7,119 nucleotides of DNA from Pseudomonadota bacterium (GCA_021798395.1 JAJZHS010000129.1:1-7119), one strand, 5' to 3'; counted from the first letter of the stretch, positions 1 to 5,984 are shown. The notes: generated by a model from the letters alone, not told the origin. A program made the numbers and translations.

Positions 1-1056
1 CTCGCGCGGCTTCTGCGCGCCGCGCAGCCAGGCCACGCCGACGCCCAGCGGCTGCAGCCACTCGGCCAGCTTGCGCAGGTGCTGGCCGGCGAGGATGTCG
101 GTCGGCGCCATCAGCGCGCACTGGAATCCGGAGTCGACGGCATGCGCCGCGGCCAGCGCGGCGACCACGGTCTTGCCGCTGCCGACATCGCCTTGCAGCA
201 GCCGGTGCATCGGCTGGGCGCGCCGCAGGTCGGCGACGATCTGTTCGACGCAGGCGTCCTGCGACGCGGTCAGCGCGAACGGCAGCGCGGCGCGCAGCCG
301 CGGCACCAGGCCGCTGCCGCCCGCCGCCATCGGCCACGCGCGCAGCGTCGCCCGGCGCGCGCGCGCCAGCTGCTGCGCCATTTGCTGGGCAAGCAGTTCG
401 TCGAACTTGATGCGCTGCCACGCAGGGTGGCTGCGCGCCTGCAACGCCGCCAGTTCGACGTCGGCGGGCGGTGCGTGCAGCAGCTCGAGGCTGGGGCCGA
501 TCGAAGGCAGCGCGTAGCGCTGCAGCAGCGCGTCGGGCAGCCACTCGCGCAGGTCGAGCCGGCGCAGCGCGGCGGCGACCGCGGCGCGCAGCCAGGCCTG
601 GCTGATTCCGGCGGCAGCCGGATACACCGGTGTGAGTCGCTGCGGCAGCGGCGCGTCGGCCGCGCTCGCGCGGCACGACGGATGCACCATCTCGAACCCG
701 TACAGCGTGCGCCGCGGCTCGCCGCGCACGCGCAGCAGCTTGCCTGCTGCGTATTGCCGCTGCCAGTTCGGATAGACATGGAAGAAACGCAACTCGAGGC
801 TGCCGCTGTCGTCGTCGACGCGCACGCGCAGCTGGCGCCGGGCGCCGCCGAGTTCGGCGCTGCGCACCCGGGCCTGCACCAGCGCGGCGGCGCCGTCGCG
901 CAACTGCGCGATCGGAGTGATGCGCGTCTCGTCCAGGTAATGCAGCGGCAGGTGCAGCGCGTAGTCCCAGTCGCCGCGCAGCCCGAGACGCGCGCCCGGG
1001 TCGCCGGCGCGCGACGCGGCGGCCGGCTGCACTGGGCGTCGGGGCGTACCGGGCAT
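1..1056 (-). CDS. recG: ATP-dependent DNA helicase RecG, N-terminal half (cut by window edge)
   Basis: RecG is a cytoplasmic superfamily 2 DNA translocase that remodels stalled replication forks and branch-migrates Holliday junctions. The minus strand reads open from an ATG at 1056 to base 1 (352 codons, no stop), about half of the usual 690 residues or so. Visible parts are the start of the wedge region (ALHLPLHYLDETRITPI, about residues 33-49), an OB-fold-like wedge (about 55-130), a linker with HPAWQRIKFDELLAQQ, the Q-motif region (LPFALTASQ), Walker A GDVGSGKT at 289-296, and motif Ia (MAPTDILAGQH). Motif Ia usually reads APTELLAEQH or APTEILAEQH, so two acidic positions differ here. No Shine-Dalgarno precedes the ATG, but a TACAAT hexamer lies 6 nt upstream, suggesting a leaderless start. 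The metallo-hydrolase gene ends 50 bp upstream on the same strand. The helicase motifs III-VI and the TRG motif lie outside the window. Family assignment is very secure. Confidence 0.96.
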   Translation of the reverse strand, partial: MPGTPRRPVQPAAASRAGDPGARLGLRGDWDYALHLPLHYLDETRITPIAQLRDGAAALVQARVRSAELGGARRQLRVRVDDDSGSLELRFFHVYPNWQRQYAAGKLLRVRGEPRRTLYGFEMVHPSCRASAADAPLPQRLTPVYPAAAGISQAWLRAAVAAALRRLDLREWLPDALLQRYALPSIGPSLELLHAPPADVELAALQARSHPAWQRIKFDELLAQQMAQQLARARRATLRAWPMAAGGSGLVPRLRAALPFALTASQDACVEQIVADLRRAQPMHRLLQGDVGSGKTVVAALAAAHAVDSGFQCALMAPTDILAGQHLRKLAEWLQPLGVGVAWLRGAQKPRE

Positions 1057-1062
1057 CGGCCG

Positions 1063-1068
1063 ATTGTA
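1063..1068 (-). promoter_or_regulatory. Candidate -10 element (TACAAT) for a leaderless recG transcript
   Basis: On the minus strand TACAAT (5 of 6 to TATAAT) is followed by exactly 6 nt (CGGCCG) and then the recG ATG, so transcription would begin at or within a base or two of the start codon. No recognisable TTGACA-like -35 stands 16-18 bp upstream; that DNA is a GC hairpin instead. No purine-rich ribosome binding site lies before the ATG, which fits a leaderless message. Inferred from spacing only; recG could also be read through from the upstream hydrolase gene. Confidence 0.4.
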
Positions 1069-1075
1069 GGCAGCG

Positions 1076-1098
1076 CGCGCGCCCGCAGGCGGCGCGCG
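1076..1098 (-). terminator. GC-rich hairpin between the hydrolase stop and recG
   Basis: A perfect 8-bp inverted repeat (CGCGCGCC / GGCGCGCG) with a 7-nt loop begins 8 nt after the hydrolase TGA and ends 7 nt before the TACAAT hexamer. The stem would be very stable, but no U-tract follows, so it is not a classical intrinsic terminator. It may be an mRNA 3'-end stabiliser, a pause site or a chance product of CG-alternating DNA. The position, exactly between two genes on one strand, is the argument in its favour. Confidence 0.3.
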
Positions 1099-1106
1099 GG
1101 ATCCGT

Positions 1107-2051
1107 TCAGCCGGCGTCGTAGACCATCGCGGCGTCGGCGCGCGCGGCGCCGGAGCGACACAGCGCGTCGACGGTGTCGCCGAAGAGATCGCCGGGGTCG
1201 GTTCCGTCCCAGAACCGCCGCCCGACCTCGGCCAGCAACGGCGCGTCGGCGAACCAGCCGCGCAATCGGGCGCGCGGCACGCCGTGCGGGTGCTGCAGCA
1301 ACTGGAACTTCAGCAGCACCCGCAGGCCGTGCCTGGCGTGCCGCAGCGGGTCGGCGACGAACGCGTCGACGCGTTGCACGGCGCGCTGCAGCGCGGCGTC
1401 GACGTCGTCGAACACGGCGCCGTGCCCAGGAATCACGCAGCGTGGACGCAGCGCCGCGATGCGCTGCAGGGTCTCGCGCTGGGCGGCGAACCCGGGCTGG
1501 CCGCGCAGTTCGGGAAAAATCACGCCGAAGCCGTCGCGCCACAGCGCGTCGCCGCTGATCAGCACGCCGTGGGCCGGGTCGAACAGCATCAGCGCGTGCG
1601 GATCGTGGCCCGGCGCCGGATACGCGGTCCATTCCAGGCCTCCGATGCGCAGCCGCTCCAGCGCGGCGACGCCGCGCGCCGCGGTGAAGGCGGCAGCCTG
1701 CTGCGCCGTGGCGCGGAAACTCAGCGCGTCCTCGTCCCAGTCGTTGACCGCCGCGAGCTCGCCCAGCGGGACTTCGATCGGGCATTGCCGCGGCCCGCCG
1801 TACGCGGCCTGCAGCGCGGCGTTGCCGCCGCAGTGGTCGGAGTGCAGGTGGGTGTTGACGATGCGCCGCAGCGCGCGGCCGCCGAGCAGGTGCGCGATCA
1901 GGGCCCGCGTCTGCTCGGCGTGCTGCACGTAGCCGGTGTCGACCACGGTGGCCGATCCGTCGGGCTCGAAACCGACGACGCTGTTGGCCGACAGCCAGCC
2001 GCGTTCGAGCACGCGGAGGGTCGGCGGAAGAAGGGGAATGTTCGTCGGCAT
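1107..2051 (-). CDS. Metallo-beta-lactamase-fold hydrolase
   Basis: The 314-residue protein, without an evident signal peptide or membrane segment, carries the full metal-ligand set of the metallo-beta-lactamase fold: HLHSDH at 68-73 (HxHxDH), H149 in APGHDPH, D168 in ISGDALW and H210 in IPGHG. Such proteins bind two metal ions, usually zinc, and hydrolyse thioesters, lactones, phosphodiesters or similar bonds; the substrate here cannot be read from sequence. The core spans about residues 10-215, and about 100 further residues follow, probably helical and containing a short His/Arg-rich stretch. The ATG at 2051 (MPTNIPLLPP) is chosen because the in-frame extension to 2174 is Arg/Pro-rich and runs into the divergent dehydrogenase start. 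No clear Shine-Dalgarno precedes 2051. recG follows 50 bp downstream, so the two may be cotranscribed. It is divergent from the aldehyde dehydrogenase. A glyoxalase-II-like or quorum-lactone-hydrolase-like role is possible but unsupported. Confidence 0.92.
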   Translation of the reverse strand: MPTNIPLLPPTLRVLERGWLSANSVVGFEPDGSATVVDTGYVQHAEQTRALIAHLLGGRALRRIVNTHLHSDHCGGNAALQAAYGGPRQCPIEVPLGELAAVNDWDEDALSFRATAQQAAAFTAARGVAALERLRIGGLEWTAYPAPGHDPHALMLFDPAHGVLISGDALWRDGFGVIFPELRGQPGFAAQRETLQRIAALRPRCVIPGHGAVFDDVDAALQRAVQRVDAFVADPLRHARHGLRVLLKFQLLQHPHGVPRARLRGWFADAPLLAEVGRRFWDGTDPGDLFGDTVDALCRSGAARADAAMVYDAG

Positions 2052-2143
2052 GGCTGAACTGGGCTGAAGCTGCGGTTTAGGATAAGCGCAAGCGCGGCCT
2101 GGCGTGCACCGGCGGGTTTCGCGCGCGACCCCCTGGAGGTGTG
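2052..2143. promoter_or_regulatory. Divergent promoter region, metallo-hydrolase / aldehyde dehydrogenase
   Basis: About 90 bp separate two divergent starts, so both promoters must fit here. The only AT-rich patch, GGTTTAGGATAAG near 2074-2086, offers a -10-like hexamer on each strand: TAGGAT (2078-2083) on plus and TATCCT (2084-2079) on minus, each 4 of 6 to consensus. Neither has a convincing -35. If both are used, the two polymerases would compete for the same DNA. A GCGCAAGCGC sequence at 2086-2095 lies beside them. Low-confidence motif reading. Confidence 0.25.
2135..2140 (+). promoter_or_regulatory. Strong Shine-Dalgarno GGAGGT deciding the dehydrogenase start
   Basis: GGAGGT directly abuts a GTG (2141-2143) that is followed at once by an in-frame ATG (2144-2146). 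Spacing is 0 nt to the GTG and 3 nt to the ATG. The ATG is therefore preferred, although the spacing is shorter than the usual 5-9 nt. Confidence 0.6.
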
Positions 2144-3568
2144 ATGGACGATCCGAACCCGCCCGGCGACGCATTGCACGCGGCCTTTGCGCGCATGCAT
2201 GCGGCCAGCCGCGCCGAGCCGTACCCGCCCTGGACGCAGCGCCGCGACCGGCTCCGTCGGCTCGACGCTCTGGTGCGCATCCACGAACAGCGCCTGATCG
2301 ACGCCATCGACGCCGATTTCGGGCACCGTCCGGCGGCGGAGACGCGTGCGCTGGAGTTGCTTCCGGTGCGCGAAGCGCTGCGCCACGCGCTGCGCCGCGG
2401 CGCCGGCTGGACGCGCCCGCGGCGCGCGGCGGTATCGATGCTGTTCTGGCCGGCGCGCGCGCGGCTGTGGCCGCAGCCGCTGGGCGTGGTCGGCATCGTC
2501 GCGCCGTGGAACTACCCGCTGCACCTGTCTTCGCTGCCGCTGGTGGCGGCGTTCGCGGCCGGCAACCGGGCGCTGCTCAAGCTGTCCGAGTTCAGCCCGC
2601 GATTCGGCGCCTGCCTGGCCGAACTGGCCCGCGGCGCGTTCGACGCCGACGAACTGGTCGTGTTCCACGGCGACGCGGCAGAGGCCGCGGCGTTCGTCTC
2701 GCTGCCGTTCGACCACCTGCTGTTCACCGGCAGCGGCGCGGTCGGCCGGCGGGTGATGGCCGCGGCGGCGCCGAATCTGGTTCCGGTGACGCTGGAGCTC
2801 GGCGGCAAGTCGCCGGTGGTGCTGACCGAGGGCTGCGACCTCGACCACGCGGCGATGCGCGTCGTGCACGGGAAGTTGCTCAATGCCGGCCAGACCTGCG
2901 TGGCGCCCGACTACGTGCTGCTGCCGCGCGACGCGCTCGAGCCGTTCGCGCAGGCCTGCGTGCGCGCTGCGGCGCGGCTGCACCCGCAGGGACTGGACAG
3001 CGCCGATTACTGCAGCATCGTCGACGCGCGCCAGTACGCGCGCCAATGCGCGCTGCTCGACGAGGCGCGCAGCGCCGGCGTCGCGCTGCATCCGCTGTTC
3101 GCCGGTGCGCAGCGCGACGAGCAGCGGCACCGGCTGGCGCCGGTGCTGTGCCTGGACCCGCCGCCGACACTGAAACTGATGCGCGAGGAAATCTTCGGTC
3201 CGCTGCTTCCGCTGGTCCCCTACGACGCGCTCGGCGACGCGATCGCACGGATCCAGGCCGGCGAGCGCCCGCTGGCGCTGTACTGGTTCGACGACGATCG
3301 CGCGCGCACCGCGTCCGCGCTGCGTGCGGTCCACGCCGGCGGCGTGACGCTGAACGACACCCTGCTGCACGTCGCCCAGGACACGCTGCCGTTCGGCGGG
3401 GTCGGCGCGTCGGGAACGGGCGCCTACCACGGTCGCTGGGGCTTCGACCGCCTCAGCCACCTCAAGCCGGTGCTGGCCCAGCCGCGTCTGGGGCTGGGCG
3501 CGCTGGTGCGGCCGCCCTACGGCCGCGGCTTCGACGCGCTGATGGCGCTGCTGCGCCGTGTCCCCTAG
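2144..3568 (+). CDS. Aldehyde dehydrogenase, coniferyl-aldehyde-dehydrogenase type
   Basis: A 474-residue NAD(P)-dependent aldehyde dehydrogenase that oxidises an aldehyde to its carboxylic acid in the cytoplasm. All the catalytic landmarks are present (numbered from ATG 2144): PWNYP with the oxyanion-hole N123, the cofactor-loop motif FTGSGAVG (194-201), general base E218 in LELGGKSP, nucleophile C252 in NAGQTCVAP, and EEIFGP with E349. The 34-residue Glu-Cys spacing is the family norm. The short length and the C-terminal segments GVTLNDTLLHVAQ and PFGGVGASGTGAYHGRWGF place it with class-3-like enzymes and the bacterial coniferyl aldehyde dehydrogenases (CalB family), which turn coniferyl aldehyde into ferulate. 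Real substrates may be other aromatic or aliphatic aldehydes. It has no transmembrane tail of the fatty-aldehyde-dehydrogenase kind. It is transcribed alone, divergent from the metallo-hydrolase and convergent with hppD 23 bp away, so no operon partner reveals its pathway. The alternative start GTG 2141 adds one residue. Confidence 0.94.
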   Translation: MDDPNPPGDALHAAFARMHAASRAEPYPPWTQRRDRLRRLDALVRIHEQRLIDAIDADFGHRPAAETRALELLPVREALRHALRRGAGWTRPRRAAVSMLFWPARARLWPQPLGVVGIVAPWNYPLHLSSLPLVAAFAAGNRALLKLSEFSPRFGACLAELARGAFDADELVVFHGDAAEAAAFVSLPFDHLLFTGSGAVGRRVMAAAAPNLVPVTLELGGKSPVVLTEGCDLDHAAMRVVHGKLLNAGQTCVAPDYVLLPRDALEPFAQACVRAAARLHPQGLDSADYCSIVDARQYARQCALLDEARSAGVALHPLFAGAQRDEQRHRLAPVLCLDPPPTLKLMREEIFGPLLPLVPYDALGDAIARIQAGERPLALYWFDDDRARTASALRAVHAGGVTLNDTLLHVAQDTLPFGGVGASGTGAYHGRWGFDRLSHLKPVLAQPRLGLGALVRPPYGRGFDALMALLRRVP

Positions 3569-3591
3569 CGAGCCGGATCCCGTCCACTGCG

Positions 3592-4683
3592 TCAGGCGGC
3601 GACCACGCCGCGGCGCAGCTGGTCGAGCTCGAGGCTTTCGAACAAGGCCTTGAAGTTGCCTTCGCCGAAACCCTGGTCGCCCTTGCGTTCGATGATTTCG
3701 AAAAAGATCGGGCCGATCACGCTGCGCGTGAAAATCTGCAGCAGCAGCCTGCGCTGCGGCTGCACCGCGCCGTCGAGCAGGATGCGGTTGCGCTGCAGCC
3801 GCGCGACGTCCTCGCCGTGGCCGGGCAGGCGGCGTTCGAGCAGTTCGTAATACGTGTCCGGGGTGTCGAGGAAGTCGACCCCGTTGGCGCGCAGGGCCTC
3901 GACCGTCGCGACGATGTCGGCGCTCGACAGCGCGATGTGCTGGATGCCTTCGCCGTGGTAGAGGTCGAGGAATTCCTGGATTTGCCCGGGCCTGTCCATG
4001 CTCTCCTCGTTGATCGGGATGCGGATCTTGCCGCAGGGGCTGGTCATCGCCTTGCTGCGCAGACCGGTGACCTGGCCTTCGATGTCGAAATGGCGGATTT
4101 CGCGGAAGTTGAACAGCCGCTCGTAGAAGCCGGCCCATTCGGCCATTCCGCCGCGGTAGACGTTGTGCGTCAGGTGGTCGATTCCGAGCAGCCCGACCCC
4201 GGCGTGCTCGGCGTCGTCGAGGGCCTCGAAGTCGACGTCGTAGATCGCGATGTCGCCGATTCCGCCGTGGCGCCCGTCCTTGCCGCGCCAGCGGTCGACG
4301 AAATAGATCAGGCTGTCGCCGATGCCTTTGATCGCCGGGATGTTCAGCTCCATCGGACCGCCGTGGCTGTCGAAGCCCCAGGCCCCGAGTTCCCGCGCGC
4401 GGCGGTAGGCCTGCGCCGCGTCGGCCACGCGCAGGCCGATGGCGCAGATGCTCGGGCCGTGGCGACGCGCGAAGCGCTGCGCGAACGAATCGGGCTCGGC
4501 GTTGACGATGAAGTTGACGCCTCCCTGTCGCCACAGGGTGACGTTCTTGTGGCGATGACGCGCCACGGCGCGAAATCCGAGCTGGGCGAACAGCGCGCCG
4601 AGCTTGTCCGGGTCCGGCGCGGCGTATTCGACGAACTCGAACCCGTCGGTCCCCATCGGGTTGTCCCGGGTGATGGCTGACAT
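3592..4683 (-). CDS. hppD: 4-hydroxyphenylpyruvate dioxygenase (HPPD)
   Basis: HPPD is a cytoplasmic non-haem Fe(II) enzyme converting 4-hydroxyphenylpyruvate and O2 to homogentisate and CO2, the second step of tyrosine catabolism. The 363-residue protein has the two-domain vicinal-oxygen-chelate layout: an N-terminal domain to about residue 150, then the catalytic domain. The 2-His-1-Glu iron triad is visible as H170 (GIDHLTHNV), H249 (GEGIQHIAL) and E329 (GPIFFEIIERKG); the 79-residue His-His spacing matches Pseudomonas HPPD. The C-terminal lid helix FGEGNFKALFESLELDQ is intact, so the gene looks functional. The start at 4683 (MSAITRDNPMGTDGFEF) is supported by AGGAG six nt upstream; the in-frame upstream extension overlaps the divergent regulator. 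The next step, homogentisate dioxygenase, is not in this window. The gene is divergent from an Lrp/AsnC-type regulator and ends 23 bp from the convergent aldehyde dehydrogenase, with no evident terminator between. A hydroxymandelate synthase is unlikely given the match to the bacterial HPPD sequence throughout. Confidence 0.97.
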   Translation of the reverse strand: MSAITRDNPMGTDGFEFVEYAAPDPDKLGALFAQLGFRAVARHRHKNVTLWRQGGVNFIVNAEPDSFAQRFARRHGPSICAIGLRVADAAQAYRRARELGAWGFDSHGGPMELNIPAIKGIGDSLIYFVDRWRGKDGRHGGIGDIAIYDVDFEALDDAEHAGVGLLGIDHLTHNVYRGGMAEWAGFYERLFNFREIRHFDIEGQVTGLRSKAMTSPCGKIRIPINEESMDRPGQIQEFLDLYHGEGIQHIALSSADIVATVEALRANGVDFLDTPDTYYELLERRLPGHGEDVARLQRNRILLDGAVQPQRRLLLQIFTRSVIGPIFFEIIERKGDQGFGEGNFKALFESLELDQLRRGVVAA

Positions 4684-4689
4684 GCACGT

Positions 4690-4694
4690 CTCCT
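4690..4694 (-). promoter_or_regulatory. hppD ribosome binding site (AGGAG)
   Basis: AGGAG on the minus strand lies 6 nt before the ATG at 4683, the standard spacing. It fixes the hppD start and rules out the long upstream in-frame extension. Confidence 0.75.
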
Positions 4695-4718
4695 GATACG
4701 ACGATGGTGGTGGACGAG

Positions 4719-4724
4719 ACTTTA
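4719..4724 (-). promoter_or_regulatory. Weak -10 candidate for hppD (TAAAGT)
   Basis: TAAAGT on the minus strand (4 of 6 to consensus) would place the transcript start about 30 nt before the hppD ATG. The DNA 17-18 bp upstream is an A-tract (4742-4747 read in reverse) and not a -35 box, so activation by a regulator would probably be needed. Weak evidence. Confidence 0.22.
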
Positions 4725-4758
4725 GGCGATCACGCGCGGGTTTTTTCGGAATATCGGG

Positions 4759-4792
4759 CGCACAATGCTTGCATGCTCGATGCGTTTGTGCG
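4759..4792. promoter_or_regulatory. Inverted repeat CGCACAA-N20-TTGTGCG, candidate operator
   Basis: Two perfect 7-bp inverted arms, 4759-4765 and 4786-4792, are 27 bp apart centre to centre in the gap between hppD and the divergent Lrp/AsnC gene. GCATGC (4771-4776) lies between them. Lrp-family proteins bind as dimers or higher oligomers to spaced, degenerate palindromes near their own divergent promoters, so this is a plausible autoregulatory or hppD control site. No T-rich centre typical of an Lrp box is seen. The role is inferred. Confidence 0.3.
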
Positions 4793-4818
4793 TGGATGAC
4801 GTGAAGGACGCGAAAAAC

Positions 4819-5301
4819 ATGCATGATTCCAAAGACCTCGACCGCATCGACCGCGCCCTGCTGCGCGCACTGCAGCGAGACGCGCGGTTGACCCAGGAGC
4901 AGCTCGCCGAGCAGGTCGGCCTGTCGGCGTCGGCGGTGCAACGCCGGCTGCGCCGGCTCGAGCAGATCGGCGCGATCCGCGGCTACACCGCGGTGCTGGA
5001 ACCGACGGCGCTCGGTCTTGGACTCAGCGCGGTGATCAGCGTTCGCCTGGACAAGCACCGGGCGGACAACCTGCGCTCGCCTCTGGACGCTTTTCGCGCC
5101 GCGGTGGCGGGTTGGCCCGAAGTGGTCGAGTGCCTCGCGCTGACCGGCGAAATGGACTATGTGCTGCGCGTGCACGTTTCCGACATGGAGCACTACGCGC
5201 GTTTCGTGCTGGAAACCCTGCTGCGCCACGAAAGCGTGGCCGACCTGAAGTCCAGTTTCGTGCTGGCGCAGATCAAGCCCTACGCCGGCTACGCGCTGTG
5301 A
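4819..5301 (+). CDS. Lrp/AsnC-family transcriptional regulator
   Basis: A 160-residue DNA-binding protein with the standard two-part Lrp/AsnC architecture. The N-terminal winged helix-turn-helix starts at LDRIDRALLRALQRDAR and has its helices around TQEQLAEQVGLSASAVQRRL (25-44), followed by RRLEQIGAIRGYTAVLEP. The C-terminal effector and oligomerisation (RAM) domain includes ECLALTGEMDYVLRV (104-118), where amino acids bind in relatives. Its position divergent from hppD, across about 135 bp, suggests that it controls hppD, perhaps in response to tyrosine, phenylalanine or a pathway intermediate; this is inference from context. ATG 4819 is preferred because the conserved family sequence begins a few residues later and AAGGA stands 10 nt upstream. 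In-frame alternatives are GTG 4801 and ATG 4765; the latter adds 18 residues that do not resemble the family. The gene ends 24 bp from the convergent GNAT gene. Confidence 0.93.
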   Translation: MHDSKDLDRIDRALLRALQRDARLTQEQLAEQVGLSASAVQRRLRRLEQIGAIRGYTAVLEPTALGLGLSAVISVRLDKHRADNLRSPLDAFRAAVAGWPEVVECLALTGEMDYVLRVHVSDMEHYARFVLETLLRHESVADLKSSFVLAQIKPYAGYAL

Positions 5302-5309
5302 GCGCGGCC

Positions 5310-5325
5310 GCCCGGCGCGCCCGGC
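5310..5325. terminator. GC-rich near-palindrome between convergent genes
   Basis: GCCCGGCGCGCCCGGC fills most of the 24-bp gap between the converging regulator and acetyltransferase genes. It is a GCC/GGC inverted repeat around GGCGCGCC with one mismatch per arm. There is no U-tract on either strand and no loop unless the centre opens, so a bidirectional terminator role is only a suggestion from its position. Confidence 0.17.
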
Positions 5326-5928
5326 TCACCGCATGGCGGCGAGCTTGAGCGCGAAATCGATCCCGCCGGTGGCGTCGTCGAGCCACTCGTCGAGGTGGCT
5401 GCGCAGCGTGCCGGGACGCACTTGCAGCACGCCGTCGGTTTCGCTGCCGCTGACGTGCACGCGCATTCCCGCCCGACGCGCGATGCGCACCATCGGCGCG
5501 TTGTGCGTCAGGCACTGCATGGTCAGGCAGGCGACGCCGCGGTTGCGCGCGTGCACCGCGGCGCGCTCGAACAGGCGCGTGCCGATGCCCTTGCCGCGTC
5601 CGCACGGCAGCACCGAGACACCGAACTCGGCGCTGCCGTCGCCCGGAAGCGCCAGGTGCGCGGCGGCGATCAGCTGCAGCCTCCGGTTGAACACCCCGTA
5701 GAGCACGTCGCGCTCGAAGTCGATGCCGTCGACGTAGGCGCCGATCCGGGAATCGCTGGCCGCGTAGCCGAAGCGCAGATAGCGATCCGCCGCGTCGAGC
5801 GCGAGCAGATGCTGGCGCAAGGCGTCGCGGTGTTCGGCGCCGAGCGGGCGGATCGGCACCAACGGCGCGCGGCCGCCGAAATCGGGCCAGAGATCGCGCT
5901 CGGACGGCACGGGAACGGTATCGGACAT
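5326..5928 (-). CDS. GNAT-family N-acetyltransferase
   Basis: A 200-residue single-domain GNAT protein, predicted cytoplasmic, transferring an acetyl group from acetyl-CoA to an amine of unknown identity. The acetyl-CoA pyrophosphate-binding motif A is clear: FGVSVLPCGRGKGIGTRLF (102-120), with R111-x-x-G114-x-G116. Motif B lies around HNAPMVRIARRAGM (142-155). Upstream, VPIRPLGAEHRDAL and LDAADRYLRFGYA (about 24-56) resemble the opening of the GNAT domains found alone or fused to acyl-CoA synthetase-like protein acetylases; a protein-lysine acetyltransferase role is therefore possible but not shown. The ATG at 5928 has no Shine-Dalgarno; a TAACAT hexamer lies exactly 6 nt upstream, as at recG, so a leaderless message is possible. 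The in-frame ORF extends further upstream (to 7090) only as antisense to rplM-rpsI and is not real. It has no same-strand partner here. A specific substrate cannot be assigned. Confidence 0.9.
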   Translation of the reverse strand: MSDTVPVPSERDLWPDFGGRAPLVPIRPLGAEHRDALRQHLLALDAADRYLRFGYAASDSRIGAYVDGIDFERDVLYGVFNRRLQLIAAAHLALPGDGSAEFGVSVLPCGRGKGIGTRLFERAAVHARNRGVACLTMQCLTHNAPMVRIARRAGMRVHVSGSETDGVLQVRPGTLRSHLDEWLDDATGGIDFALKLAAMR

Positions 5929-5934
5929 GGCGGT

Positions 5935-5940
5935 ATGTTA
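5935..5940 (-). promoter_or_regulatory. Candidate -10 element (TAACAT) for a leaderless GNAT transcript
   Basis: TAACAT on the minus strand (4 of 6 to consensus) ends 6 nt before the GNAT ATG at 5928, so the transcript would start near the ATG. No ribosome binding site is visible (the 5' flank reads ACCGCC). No clear -35 hexamer is present, but a 15-bp palindrome occupies that position. Confidence 0.3.
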
Positions 5941-5959
5941 GCCCGGCCGCAAGCCGATT

Positions 5960-5974
5960 TGTTGCATTGCAACA
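5960..5974. promoter_or_regulatory. 15-bp palindrome TGTTGCA-T-TGCAACA, candidate operator
   Basis: Perfect 7-bp arms around a single T, unusually AT-rich for this window. It lies 31-46 bp upstream of the GNAT start codon, over the expected -35 region of the TAACAT promoter, and about 50 bp upstream of the rplM -35 box. Its size and symmetry suit a dimeric repressor or activator. The regulator is unknown. Confidence 0.4.
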
Positions 5975-5984
5975 CGCGCCGCTC

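Noticed and set aside
79..1122. A 347-codon plus-strand frame opposite recG
   Set aside because: The opposite strand encodes a continuous RecG half with Walker A; this frame is Arg/Gln/Ala-rich without motifs.
3569..3591. Terminator between the convergent dehydrogenase and hppD
   Set aside because: The 23-bp gap shows no inverted repeat of useful length and no T-tract.
2104..4680. An 858-codon open frame on the plus strand through the dehydrogenase and antisense to hppD
   Set aside because: Out of frame with the dehydrogenase and opposite to HPPD, which has a complete iron triad; the translation has no recognisable domain.
1898..4687. A 929-codon open frame on the minus strand across the metallo-hydrolase, dehydrogenase and hppD region
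   Set aside because: It is off-frame to two real minus-strand genes and antisense to a dehydrogenase with all catalytic motifs. Its product is Arg/Ala/Pro/Gln low-complexity, typical of stop-poor frames in GC-rich DNA.
4738..4750. GC stretch followed by TTTTTT, resembling a terminator tail
   Set aside because: No stem precedes the T-tract, and no gene on the plus strand ends upstream of it; it lies in the divergent hppD/regulator promoter gap.
4765..4818. N-terminal extension of the Lrp/AsnC regulator starting at ATG 4765
   Set aside because: The extra 18 residues (MLACSMRLCVDDVKDAKN) do not resemble the family and would place the start inside the inverted repeat; ATG 4819 fits the family length.
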